A DNA stretch of 37,564 nucleotides. Origin: Mnemiopsis leidyi (lineage: Eukaryota > Ctenophora > Tentaculata > Lobata > Bolinopsidae). Position numbers and translations under genes: made by a program. The stretch spans positions 87,327 through 124,890 of the forward strand of contig JH154669.1 in the NCBI GenBank assembly GCA_000226015.1. The letters run 5' to 3'. The number at the start of each line of letters is the position of its first letter. The stretch's first letter is position 1. Below are positions 21,418 to 33,521 of the stretch, in pieces. The notes beneath the pieces were generated by a model, which was not told where the DNA came from, searched no databases, and saw nothing but the letters and a program-made list of their open reading frames with translations.

Positions 21418-24400
21418 CGGTACCGGAATAAGCATGGTAGTGGGGTAATGCTATTTTGGGTAGCACCTGCTTCAATAGCTAAGTCAACCAATATGGTGTA
21501 AGTTATGCAGTCGATTTGGAAGTGAGTTAATTTGGAAACCGGAATGGACAAAACGAAAGTCCATTTAAATCAGCAAAACAAATTACGCATAAAACAAAAT
21601 TCGGATACCTTTTCTTCTTCTTAGACACATTCTATTTTAACACTTCTATTTAACTATCACCGAAAACTCAGCCCCACACAAAAGCAAAAGGAACTCACAC
21701 TAAAATTCGAAGAATGGTCAGTATCATGGGAGCAAATACCTACTTACCACATCGGTCCAGCTGGTTCAGTTGAGACTACACTCTCATTTACCACTCCATA
21801 GGATTATTGGATTATTAATTATGCTCCATGTAAGGTGGCGGATGTAATTCCTATAAGATATAATATAGACTAGAGGAATGTAATTCCTGTTATTTCCAAA
21901 TAATTAGACCACTACATAGGTGATAGCCATCCGGCCCAGATCCTTAGGATCGTGTCATTAAAAGGAAATATCATCATAGAAATTTAAATCAAAACTACAA
22001 GCACAGAAAGCTAAATCATATCAGCCGTATTCGAAGCAAGATCAAAGAGAATTTAAATCTTCAGCACTGTCTAAACCACCAGCCATCCTCATTGGAGGAG
22101 ATTATAACGGTACATATGGGAGTGCCGGAGTGATGGTATGCGGTGGCAAGACGACGATCTAGATAGCGATCCAGGTTTAAATACCTGCCTAAACTCCCGC
22201 CTGCCCACTGCCGGCAAAATCAATAATGCGGATTTAATAATCGTAATGGAATCTTAAGCGGCGGGTAGATTACCCTGGATCGCAACGCGTGTGCGCCAAA
22301 AAGTTGTCCGACAGAATGTATAGTGTATAGCTGGGCCCAATAAAGGGGGCGAAATGAGAATATTGCACAGAGTGTGTACAAGCAATACCATGGTTTGATT
22401 GCCTCAGCTACTGGGGAGAAAATCACTTTTAGCAAAATATGGATGACAAGGTATCCGTAGTTGAGTTCAGAAAAACATAATTAATTATTCCTTTAGCTCT
22501 GTCAAAGAAAAGAAATTACACGGAGCAAGATGATGGAAGCAATATTAAATAAACTGTTAAGTCTAACAATTTTGATAATGAAATTAGCATGGCGACAAAA
22601 CCTTGCTGAGGTTAGATGAAGATGAAGACTTGTAAGTCAAGAATCGCCAGTAAAGTAGAGTATGGGACCAAGAAGAAGTTTCAAATAAAAAGAAAGCAGA
22701 GAGCATTGCTCTCTCTCATTAAGGTATAAACTGTCCACATCTGACACAGATATTAAGGGACTTGAGCTAGATTCCATCATCCTCCTAGGTCTGTACGGGG
22801 TGTCGATCTTTTTGTACTAATGGTTGGGGGAGGTCTCCGATTTATAATGGTATTCAGGTTAGGAAGAGACCAAATGAGCAAAATGACGTAGATGTCAGCG
22901 GAAGATCTGCTGGTAAAACAATTTTAAACAAAAGAAAATGGTTCTAACGACAGTTGTCAGGGAAACCGAAAAAAGAGCAAAATCTCCCTGGAAACAGGAA
23001 ATACTCCTGAACAAGCCCTGAAGAAACGGTAACAGGAGAGCAGAAGGAGAACCACAGCAATGATCGTTAATTATAACGAGGACAACACATACACGTATCA
23101 AGTTTCACTTTAAGTAGCACCCCGGTACAACTGCAGGGTCCATACCCTCGAACCGTCTCCAGATAGCATTGAAAGATCAGGGACTTCCAACAGAGCATAA
23201 GCTTGTTTAGCAATTTGGGGACGACTGGTCGGTCGTCAGAGCAGGGATCAACGTGGGGGCTAGATTGGTTAGGTTTCATTATGAGTGGATCATTGGAATT
23301 GTAAGTATGGGAGTTTGACGCCATCAAGGAGGTTTTATCAATAGGGTTCAGGCCATTAAGGAACACATGTGCCGGCTGAATAGTCTAGACCCGGTACGTA
23401 ATTCACTAATTTGGTTATTTCAAATTTTAAAACCATTTGTCGTACACTAGTACTGATATATCCGGATACAGGGTTTAAATTACGACATCATATTATCCTA
23501 AAATCTGAAATCGAATTATACTACAGCATCACAGACCATTATCTCCGGGAAAATACAAAACACACAACACTGTACCCATGTCAAAATGTCGTGTAAGAAA
23601 AATGTCAACGTTTAAAATTTCCGCCAAAACTGACACAAAAAAGGAGGGTGGTGGAACTGCCGGGTCTCTATCACGGAAACAAAATACAGTTCGAGGCTAG
23701 GAATTAGCACCCTACACACGCCTATTGTTTCCTTATCTGGGGGCAGGTTGTGGGTATCAGCGCACTGCTAAGGACGGGTGGTAATTTCTGGACGGAAACT
23801 TCCGAAATTAAGTGCGAAATACAAGAGCTCCAGATGAAATACGTGGTTTTAACTTTTAGGTGTTCAATACAAGACTCAAATTGATGGACCGTCATGTCTG
23901 TGTCTCCTTGTGGATGTTGGACGAACATTTGTCCACATAATCTGGTGAATATCTAAGAAATAAGACGATGAGATAAGAAAATCGAGTCTGATTGGCGAAA
24001 AGCAAAGAATTAAACCATGGTTCGCTTGGTCACAAGTCGATTTAGTCCAACAGATCAAGAAATTTAAGGAAATTTATTCCAATCATGCTGCGTTAGACGA
24101 AATAATTAACATAATTATTCTAAGCATCGCACAAGAACCATGGGCCGTTGGAAGAAATCAGATATTAGTCTGATTCATCACGATTGGAGATATAATTTCA
24201 TAACCTGAACTTCTGAACGAGATTTTAATTGCGGGGATTAAATTTCGGTAGATAGGATCTCCAACGCTGATACAGCTCCACAATCAGCAAGTTTAGTGAA
24301 TGCCATTAGATCTTCGAAACAGTGAAATTGAGGTAACCATTGGTCTAATTAGATGCTCGGTGGATCATTAGATGTATTGTGGTGTGATTAGAGATACGGG

Positions 24401-26209
24401 ATAATGGATTGAAGTTTTGGCTTATTATATTTTCTTGGATTTTAATGGGATTAGATAGCACTGCTCACAGTTTAATTAGGGAAATTAGCAGGGATAAGAT
24501 CTTTTTCTGCAAAGAAGAAAATTCGAACTGTAACTTTTGCAGCTGAATTAGCCTAGATGTAACTAGAGGGACAATGAGGAATGGGCCACATGATTCTTAT
24601 CCGCTAGGATGAGGCCTTGTTCCTGACGTGATTAGCCAAACAGTTTCTGAATAGTGCAAGGTACCAGTCGTCAGATCAGATAATGATAGAGGTATTGAAC
24701 ACCATAATTATATCTAGCCTTAAGTAGGCAACCTTAGTATTGACAAATCTTAAAAGCAAAAACACGTCAAGTTTCCTTCGATAACATTCAAAGAGCGATA
24801 TTGAAATACTTAACACGGCAGCAAATAATGTGTTGAACAAATTTAATTTCACACGCAGAAAATTGAGGATGCTAAAAAGCAACTGATACTTGAAATGTTA
24901 AATAGTCCGTACATCTTGTAGTAAGCATAGATTGGAGAGCGATCATTTCATTAAAAAAGTGTTAAATAGAACAATTCTTCGACCTGAATTTTGAGAAGCT
25001 TGCTCTAGAACTTGATCAAAGCTTTTACATTTCGCCTTATACTATAATTTCGGCTATTACTGTGTTACTATGAAGGTAACATTGAAGATCAGATCTAATC
25101 TGCTACCACCAACGAAGTATTGCAGTCAGAAACGAGCTGCCGACATTTAACTCTAATTTGTCAACAGTTACATGAAACTAGCGGTTATTTCACATTAGGC
25201 ATTTAGGTTGACCAACCTTTTATGGTTACGAATGTTTGATTGAGATAGAGCTTTAAAATGACGATTATATGGTCAATACATGCGTTGAATGTATCTCAAA
25301 TCTAGACTGTGATAGTCTAACAGAAAACAATCGAAAGTCTGTAAGAAAGGACCAAGCTGAGCAGCTGCAGTGACCCTTGTCACATGATCAAGACGTACAA
25401 TCACGTGACTTAATATCAGTGCATCTAGTCAAGCAATATGTGAGGAGATTAAGCGGTCGAGATCGTATACTCGGAACAAATTGAATTGCTTTTCTGAGCG
25501 ATTGACATGTAATGCAGAGTGGTGGAGCAAAAACAGACCTGAAGAGAGGTATTTTTCTAGGTGTTGTTCGACCTGTCAACTTTAAAATGAGAAACATGAA
25601 TGTAACATTTAAATATTGAGTAACAATTAAACTGATAACACCAGAGAGGCCGTCAAGATCACTATAAACTTAATCAAGGTGGTCCCGTTATTAATTTATA
25701 CCGGACAACAATCCACATCAATTTACAAGCAACTACCAAGCTTGCATGATCGAATTGGTCCCAACTGTTGATCCTGCATCGTGCTAATGGGAGACCGGGT
25801 GTTAGACGCGCCCTGGCTAAGGACTTAAATCTGGTCTCTCCGAACTGATAAGTGAGATATCTTTATCATTTAATGACTATGAAGGCAGGAAGTAGTATTG
25901 CATGAATGGTGCTGCTCAATGACGTTCATGGCGCCCCAAATCCCTCATTTTTTATCTCATACTTATTTTAATTCGGACACTCCAACAGCCACATGTTACA
26001 CAAGTGTAACGGCCACTTACAGGAGGCCGAATGTACAATTATACATACACGCCAGTGACGGTTAAGGTAGTGTGTACCATACTTTTATCGCCCGAGACTT
26101 CGCTGCAATGGGCAGCTACTCATTTAACCCTCAATCACGGTTTCCCGATCATTCGGCTGAGTCGACCGAAGAAGGTTGCATAGGCAAATGCCCTTAGCGC
26201 ACTTCTCTA
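21418..26209. other. Long stretch without a convincing gene
   Basis: Short frames exist on both strands (for example a 99-codon minus-strand frame ending at 23067) but have no recognisable motif or matching splice borders. One TCACGTGA octamer lies at 25401-25408. Later exons of the minus-strand SRD-repeat gene, which leaves 26672 in phase 1, should lie here or further left, but I could not identify them. An ATTA/TAAT-rich segment is at 24210-24500. Confidence 0.4.
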
Positions 26210-26285
26210 GGACTGGCGGATACGGGATTTGAACCCCCGACCTCCTGCGTGGGAGCCAAGAAGGAAACCACTACACCACCAGCCC
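26210..26285 (-). pseudogene. tRNA-Gly(CCC)-like element, degenerate; perhaps a SINE head
   Basis: The minus strand carries an excellent RNA polymerase III A box (TGGTGTAGTGG) and B box (GGTTCAAATCC) at normal spacing. The acceptor ends GGGCTGG and CCAGTCC pair over seven bases with one G-T. An anticodon loop CTCCCAC would give anticodon CCC (Gly). The D stem pairs poorly, the anticodon stem has a mismatch, and the T arm is too long for the acceptor to close normally. It is therefore more likely a tRNA pseudogene or the 5' head of a tRNA-derived SINE than a working tRNA. Confidence 0.6.
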
Positions 26286-26671
26286 ATTTATTTTTAATAC
26301 CCCGTCTACTTTTTAATTTTTGTATTTATCGGTCATACGTCGTGGTATAGGCTGTCCATTGATCAAGAAAGATAACACAAACAAGTGTCGAAGGTTTTTA
26401 TCGGTTTGGATAAAAATCCTATCACCTCATGATAAAAGACGGTTACTTTTATAAACAACATTAAGAACTTGAACAAAACATCGAAACAGTAGGTGTAAGT
26501 GACGACTTATCTGAAATCAAACTATAGCCAAGTTGTTTTTACCGAGATAAAATACCATTCACATAACCGTTACAAAGTACTACTGACTACTACTGACTGC
26601 GGACAGCTGACTTCTATGTATAAAGTGACTACTATGTACAAACTGACAACTAAACTACTGACAAGACATAC

Positions 26672-26949
26672 CGTTGTAAGCGGGAGGAGAGACAAGACCG
26701 CTAATCTGGGAACCTCCAAGCTGGTTCCGAGGTAAACTAGCGGAGTGTAGTAGACCCTGCTTCATTATAGCACCGTCAGAGAGAACTCTGTCTCTGGGAT
26801 CTCGTGATAAGGAGTTCATGTGATCCCGGGACAAGGAGTTCATGTAATCTCGTGAGAGCGAGTTCAGATCGCGAGGGTGGTCTCGAGATAAACTGTTCAG
26901 CTGATCTCGAGAGAGACTGTTGATTGAACGATTGTCCACTACAGGGAGC
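26672..26949 (-). CDS. SRD-repeat protein, exon 4 of the visible part
   Basis: 278-bp exon, acceptor CTCTCAG before 26949 and donor AACG|GTATGT after 26672. It enters in phase 2, completing Gln with CA from exon 3, and exits in phase 1. It encodes 92 residues. The first half is a tandem repeat on the unit NSLSRD(Q/H/Y) with five NSLSRD copies plus shorter HPRD and DPRD variants. The second half is Ser/Gly/Leu-rich and ends with PPAY, a PPxY motif of the kind bound by WW domains. The Ser and Arg content suggests phosphorylation or protein docking, but no function is known. The gene continues to lower coordinates. Confidence 0.75.
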
Positions 26950-27109
26950 CTGAGAGTAAAAACAGTTTTAGGGCGCAATGTCAGATTTTAAAAAAGCCCA
27001 GCGGAAGACAAAAAAGGATAAAAAAGAATGACAATGAAAGATGATAAGAAATAAGATGATTATACCACTTGCCCACATCTCAAAAAGTTGGGAAGTTATA
27101 GTTACTCAC

Positions 27110-27332
27110 TGCTGATAAGGAGCGAAGACAGGATCATGGTCCAGGTTGGGATCCCTCGTAAACTTGGAGAAAGCTGACGGCCGCATGTTGAAGTCACGTG
27201 ATCCCTTGAAGTCACGTGATCCAGTGAGATCACGTGACCGTGTAATAAGGGCAGTCTGGTCGTTATACTTGGTGGGGTAGAAGTCCAGGTCTGGAGTGTG
27301 AGTGGAGGAGGAGTAGCTGGGAGGTTGGGAGC
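27110..27332 (-). CDS. SRD-repeat protein, exon 3
   Basis: 223-bp exon, acceptor CTCCCTCCAG before 27332 and donor CAGCA|GTGAGT after 27110. It enters in phase 1 and exits in phase 2, in agreement with both neighbours. It begins with a PPSY motif (PPxY type) in a Ser/Tyr-rich segment and contains a three-copy repeat (TRSRDLTGSRDFKGSRDF). The three SRD codons are TCA-CGT-GAT/C, so each also spells the octamer TCACGTGA (27194, 27212, 27230). No catalytic or membrane domain is seen; the exon is hydrophilic and probably disordered. Confidence 0.75.
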
Positions 27333-27473
27333 CTGGAGGGAGAAGAAAGGTAGGTAACATACATTCTGGAAGATTCGAGCAGGATGAAAATCTGACAAAA
27401 ATCTAAAAATACTGGTGTAGCACTACTTAGGTGAAGTCCTGCCATAATTCGTCTTTACAAGGAGATCTACACT

Positions 27474-27525
27474 GAGACTATTTACGATGAGACTATTTAC
27501 GATGAGACTATTTACGATGAGATTT
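27474..27525. repeat. 15-bp tandem repeat next to a splice donor
   Basis: Three copies of GAGACTATTTACGAT plus a partial fourth start at 27474, 27489, 27504 and 27519, ending just beside the donor of the exon at 27532-27617. Confidence 0.92.
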
Positions 27526-27531
27526 ACTTAC

Positions 27532-27617
27532 TCGGAAGACCCGTGTCATTACTGACAGTCTCCATCTTTATCTGGTCCTCGCTGAGGGGAGGCGGGGGCG
27601 AGGGGGGTGGCGAGTCA
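27532..27617 (-). CDS. SRD-repeat protein, exon 2
   Basis: 86-bp exon, acceptor CTTGTTTCAG before 27617 and donor CCGA|GTAAGT after 27532. It enters in phase 2 (AG from exon 1 plus T makes Ser) and exits in phase 1 (A plus GC makes Ser). It encodes a Pro-rich stretch (SPPPSPPPPLSEDQ) followed by an acidic linker. The Pro-rich run could bind SH3 or WW domains. Phase agreement at both ends supports the exon. Confidence 0.75.
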
Positions 27618-30600
27618 CTGAAACAAGGGGGGTTAGCATCGGGTAATATAACTAGTGGTAACTAATTTTAGCTGGTAAGTATAGGTAATTAATGCGATGT
27701 CGGTCATTATATTGTGATTTATGATTTATTTAGTATTACATGATCCAACGTGGCGGTTGTGCCTGCAGTTGTAAATACGATTATCTGATTCCCGAGAGAC
27801 AGTCATTATATAATGAACTAATCAGGATCAATGGTTACCTAATTTTTAGAAATTAATCTTGACTTATGGTTGAAAAAAAGGTTGCAACATCTGTATTGGA
27901 TTTTTGCAGAATGAAGTTTTATTTACCCCGTTATGTTAGGAACGTAGGGAATTTCGACACTCTCAAATATGTCAGAGAGTGTATTTATCTGTCTAATATC
28001 GACTGGTTTTCTCATTTGATGTCAGTTTATTGTGGCAACTTCTGACGAGAAGCCGAGTTGAAACTCACATTTTACAAGAAATACCACAAAGAATTGCAAA
28101 GCGGATAGTTAAAGGTTAAGGCCTAATGCTTATGACAAAGAAGAAAGCGAAACAAAAAAGTAAATAAAGAGATTCGAATGCATAAAAACAAAGAAAAATT
28201 AGAGTATTTAGAAAAGAGTAGAAAAAATAATAAACAAAACTTGAGGTTGAATAATACATAACAGGCCGGGAAAGAAAGTAAAAGTAATCTCGTTTTATTA
28301 CGCTTAACGAGGCCACTGTAACCGTGCACGCAGAGATCGGACGATTATGAAGCAAGACACGCGAAATGTATTAAACACTGGAGCAGATTGAAGGTGAGTG
28401 GTGAGTGGTCACTGCTGAGAGTTGAAAGTGTGAGGTGAATAGAACCACCAACCGGAGTTTTTAAATTGGACAGATCGGAATTACACGATGGATAATTAGA
28501 AGTGTGGAATTAAAATGAGTTGTATGGTAAGTGGTCACTCAGGCACACGAACGTAGAGACGCACAAATGTACGGTCTACAGAAAAGTGCTTGTTAATGTG
28601 AACTTACAGCACATGGTTTGCTATGATGGATGTAGTGTGTGGACCATGGTTAGTGGTCCAAATGTCAAATCCCTTGCAGAAGACAGGAGAAGATTTGCCC
28701 TATCGCACAGAGTACTGAGTACAGACCAAGCCTTAATTACGCGGCTAATTAAAATTTAAGGGATAATTTTGACCGAATAGATAAGAAGCTTGTCTACAAA
28801 GAAAATAAATTCTTTATTAAATTTATAAAATATTAAACCACTTCGTCAAGTTCATAGTCTTGCGGATCTACGAAAGCCGTCTGAAAGCTTTGGAGAAACA
28901 GCCCTGTTTAATTACTTTCGATATACACCAATTTTCACATAATATTCGAGGGAGGTGACATGATTAAGGCACAAGCTGATGACCAGTTTAAAACCAAAGT
29001 GTTGACAGCAGCATCATTAGAGTCCTACCAGACCAATATATACAGTATCTCTAAAGTACCGTGCCATAACCTTACACCATAGTACCTCTACCATCCACCA
29101 GCAATACAGCACCGCAAAATTAGCCAGATATCTGTCAGTACTCAGATGATTGGTATTTAGCGGGCCCCACAAATTATCTTCACCTGAACCGTTGGAGGTT
29201 AAGTAAGGTACTTTATCGAAGAATCAACAAAGGTATGACTCATGATTATGTCTATGATCTTCATACCCTGCCATTCTAAGTGAACTAGATTTCTTAAATG
29301 TGTTAAATGGAGCGTGAACGAATGTGATAGGTGTGAATACGGACATGACAATTCAGGACGCTGTGCGGGTCGTCAGGCCGGACTTGACAGCAACGGGACG
29401 GGAACAAAAACTGAATCTTCAAAAAGAGAATACCACCAACTCTGTAAAAACGGGGGCTTTTTCAAACTGCTACAACCTAGAGGGCAGAGGCTAGAACATC
29501 AAGGACACTACAGTTCTTTTCAGACAAAACTGAGTTATAGGGGAAACTCGCTAAGCTGCACTGATACGACAGACACATATCCGAGGTCGCTAATCAGTCA
29601 AGATGGAGGAACGAGCTGGCGATCAGGTGACACTATAGCTACTAAAGAATCTCGCCACTGAAAAGTGGTGCATTAGATCACGTTTATTTTTGCGAAGATG
29701 GGTGGCTATATATTAGCTGATATAACCCGCGTCGATTATACTCGGTAAGGCTGTGCGGCTGCGAGTGGGGGAGGGCTGAGTTGAGCTGGGTTTGATTTAA
29801 AGGTTTTTCGGGTAGTATGTAGTAGCAGTAACTCAGAGAGTAATTCTTGAATAGATTGAGAAAGTGGGAATATTTGACTGGTATCAAGGCTTGAACCTAT
29901 CACATTTTGTCTGGACTGTGTCATAAAAACTTTGACCTAGGCGAATTAAGGTGATGAATTTTAAATGCGTGCTATGTTATCAAATCTCTTAATAATTTCT
30001 AGGTTCCTAGAATCTACTCCATTTTAAAAGCAAAAAGAAAGTCAACAAAGCCAAGACATGACCAATAAAGTAGTCAATAATGAGCAACCTTTTGTTGAGA
30101 GCATAGGAAAATGAACAATGAAGAATGTACATTACAGAGCGTATGTTAAAGTGATTGGATTGGTTTCCATGTGAGCAATGAAAACTGTGTAAGTTAAATT
30201 GTACTTTACGGGTCGCAAAATCAATACATAACGCCTTGAAAACTCATTGAAATAGTACCTATCTTAGACGAGCCAGAACGATAAAGATAGAAGTTCAAAA
30301 AAGTAAAACAAGTTATTTAGTGGATGTATGGCCGATAAAGCTGTACAGTAAACATACCAAATTGGTGGCATCACCAACAAAGTACAGTCTACAAACATTG
30401 CATTTCCTACATAATATATTCACAGAATGTGATGGTGCAAAAACAGTTGTGCTGAAATACATTCGAAGTCAACGATTTAATAAGACTTTCCCAAGATGTA
30501 GAATGATATACTTTAATGGAATTTCCCAAAACAAAGATATCTAGGAGCAAAAACTGGTGCTCTGGAAATCACAAACGTTCGTCAGAATTAAAGCAGCTCT

Positions 30601-32199
30601 ATGAAAAGTAGACAAAAACGTGTGGTGCTATGTTTATGTAAGAATGTAAACGTTCCAACATAAAGTACAACCAGAACGATATACAAACAAAGTCATTGCC
30701 CCCTAATCAAATCAAATCGTTCAGCCAAAAGAACTGCCGTCACAGCGTGCTTTCGAAGTTCCGGAAAAAGTTTAATGTCGGTCCAGGTCCAGATCAAACG
30801 ACCTAAATTCCTGGACCTAACATACCAAGCCATTCTGCAAAGCCTCGTTATAAGTAACGGCATGAAAGATCAAATTACGATAGAAGCACTGAGGACAATT
30901 ATCACGTTTTGAAGGTGAGAAGAACGAAAACAAAGAGAAATTGCAAGGAAAACGATAACTTAATGATTTTTATCATGGTGTAATGTGTATTTTTAAGGTT
31001 GACGGTGCACCGTGGGGGACTGGGTCAAATACTTCATGGTTTCAAGAAAACCAAAAAATCCGAGTAAAGAACGGTTGATCCAAAGCGAATTACCGCCATA
31101 CGCTCCATACACGACCATTTACCGTCTTGCTTTGTTTTTTCAGACATCATGTGTGTTAGACGACAGACGTTGATTATGTTTGCATTAGAAACGATCAACT
31201 TGATGAGTTTATTGAATTTGAGACATCGTTGTGGGCCAAAAAGAGGACGGCTGAGCGATGTATTATGCGGAGCGCTGTCAACAATCAAATTACACGCATA
31301 GTTTGCATGCTTGTGAATGTGATAACATCTGAACACGAAAGCTTTAGCAGGTTTGTAATTGGGTGAGAAATAAGAACGTTATGAAGCGAACAATAAAACA
31401 GTTTATAAAGGAAGACGAGGCATCACAGAAATATATTCGCGCCCGCAAACTGGAAGTTATAATAATTTAGAACAAGAAATAAGAATTGAGGAATATAAGT
31501 AATAGAAGTTGAAATCAAACGTCAATAAGTTAAAAGTTTGTAAAAAAATTATGGAAAATCTGAAGACAAAAAGGCGGCAATACAAGCCCGGACATTCGGA
31601 GTGGCTGACAGACTGGGAGTTTTAACTCTCACAATCCCAGGTCACACCTCGAAAAACATGACAGCGTTAAAATCACGTATGTTCAACACACGTGTTATGA
31701 TGAAGGAGGATGTGTACACCTCATGTCAACATTAGATCATGTTGCAAATAACAAGGCTGGAAAATCAACACCAAAGTTTATGTCTTCAAAATACTTAGAC
31801 TCAAAATTTGAGATCAGCGGAGATGAATAGACTTCTAAGAGTTCTAAGTATAAGAATCAATAACTCAAAAGTGAAAACAGATACGTCTCAGATAGAAACT
31901 TGGGATGTGGGATTTCATATCAGTGTCACGGATATATCAACAACTTGGGAGATATGGGAAAGTTGGCAACTACGTGAGGAATTTCATTGGTGTCCGTGTA
32001 CAATGAAGTACAATTAGGAGAACACTTAAATAATGAACATTTCGTTGTCTCAATGTCTCAACATTCCACGCCTGTCAGACAACCTACAAGAAACTGTATC
32101 ACTACACACCATACCAGACACAATTACCACCCCCAAAACCAGCTATCACAATTAACCAATTGGCCAAGCACCTAATTAACCCCAATCCCCGCCACCTAC
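27618..32199 (-). other. Large intron of the SRD-repeat gene (about 4.6 kb)
   Basis: Lies between two phase-compatible exons. I see no further convincing exon of this gene in it, although a phase-neutral exon cannot be excluded. A plus-strand frame of 115 codons at 29314-29661 is hydrophilic and has no recognised motif; I do not call it a gene. Confidence 0.55.
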
Positions 32200-33338
32200 C
32201 TGTCCGGACATGCCCTCAACATCCTCCTCTCCATCTCGAGACGGCACCTCAAGTACTCCAACCGTCTCCGCTGGTCCCCCATCCTCTCCACCCCGTACTC
32301 CTCAACAGATCCCGCACGTCGCAGCTGCTCTTCAGCCGTGTTCCAGTGTCTCTCAGCGGTCCGCAGCTGTCTGTCCCACCCGGCTATCCACTTCTCCTCC
32401 ACACTTCTCTGTCTCTTCTTCAGTCTCCGTTCTTCCTGCTGTCTCGACATCTCCATGTCTTCTGTAGAGAACAGCACCTCCTCTGAGAGACGTCTTACTG
32501 CGGAGAACCACCCTCCACGTCGTCTACTAGAGGGTGGTCTCAGAGAACTCCTTCTGTCCAGACTGTTACATCTGGTGAAGTCGTCTGGAGGTAGGAGACC
32601 AGCGTCCTCATGGTAGGTGGGCAGGGAACCGTAGCGGGAGTGGAAGTGTCTGGTGGAGGAGGGAGCTGGAACCATGACCCGGGTATGGTTCCTGGAGTGA
32701 GCTGCATTTTCAGTTCGGAGCTGATAAGCTGGATATGAGGATTGGAGATGATAAGATCTGTGATTTTCCGAGGAACTAGATGCGCCGCTTACGGAACTAA
32801 GCGATCGGTGGTGAAGATATCTTCGATTTAAACTGTTGGTTGATTCTTGGAACCCATTCCTGACAGCTGACATTACAGTAACTAAACTTCTACTGCTCAA
32901 TGACGGAGTAGAAATGTTGAGGATATCACACTCGCTTGACTCCATATTAAACCGACGAGGCAGGCTAAAGTACTGCCGGCTTGATATGACACGCTTTCTG
33001 GGAGGCTTGTAGCTGCAAGAATACTCGTTAGCGGAGTAGGATCTCCTGAAGAGCTGGAGATTCTCCGCATATTTAGGATGGTAGGTATTTGCACAGTTTC
33101 CTCCCCCGATAGAAAGTTGGGATATCAAGTCTTGCAAGTTCTGTCGGCTGGCAACCTCGTCTGACTCCGAGCTGGAAACCCCCGGGTTCTCCCGCATCAC
33201 TTCCACCTCTATTTCTCTGGGATGGTAGATCCCCGAATCTCCGTTCTGCCTTGAAGTCCTATCTTCAGATTCTTGTTCTGTCCGTGAAGGTGGCAACTGA
33301 AACTGACACTCCTCAGACAGCAGGTCATGGTCCAACAT
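32200..33338 (-). CDS. SRD-repeat/coiled-coil protein of unknown family, first coding exon
   Basis: 1139-bp exon giving 379 codons plus AG, donor GACAG|GTAGGT. The first ATG is at 33338, and an in-frame stop lies about 25 codons upstream at 33411. Residues 1-290 are polar and Ser/Arg-rich, with many Arg-x-x-Ser sites that could be kinase targets (SRRSSL-like, RRSYS). Residues 295-379 are strongly charged (RQQEERRLKKRQRSVEEKW onward), with Trp and Leu spaced as in a long helix, most likely a coiled coil. Together with exons 2-4 the visible product is about 575 residues and incomplete at the C-terminus. There is no signal peptide or membrane segment, so it is probably a cytoplasmic or cytoskeletal adaptor. 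I do not recognise the family. The protein-coding call is firm; the function is unknown. Confidence 0.82.
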
Positions 33339-33448
33339 TGGTGCGAGCAAATGATTGGTATCAGCACAACACGGTTGAAAACTGACGATAACAAATACAC
33401 CGAGTGCTCACTTTTTTCGGAACTGTCAAACGAGATGCGAAGCGAGGA

Positions 33449-33521
33449 CCAATAGGAACGCGCCTTTCAAGTCACGTGATGAGCGCTCAGCCAATGAGAG
33501 TAGAGAACAGCGGTCACGTGA
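33449..33521 (-). promoter_or_regulatory. E-box/CCAAT promoter of the SRD-repeat gene
   Basis: CCAAT at 33449-33453 and 33491-33495, TCACGTGA at 33472-33479 and 33514-33521. The cluster lies about 110-180 bases upstream of the minus-strand start codon at 33338. There is no TATA box at a suitable place, so this looks like a CCAAT-type TATA-less promoter. It might also act toward the plus strand, but no gene starts there. Confidence 0.6.

Noticed and set aside
23067-23366. 99-codon minus-strand frame with several Cys and Pro
   Set aside because: I considered a transposon remnant but could find no reverse transcriptase, integrase or other recognisable motif.
29314-29661. 115-codon plus-strand frame
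   Set aside because: It has no family motif, no promoter or splice context, and lies in an intron of the opposite-strand gene. Length alone is not convincing.
32160-32616. Pro/Ser-rich plus-strand frames
   Set aside because: They are antisense to the charged coiled-coil part of the SRD gene; Arg/Glu codons on the minus strand read as Pro/Ser/Leu on the plus strand.
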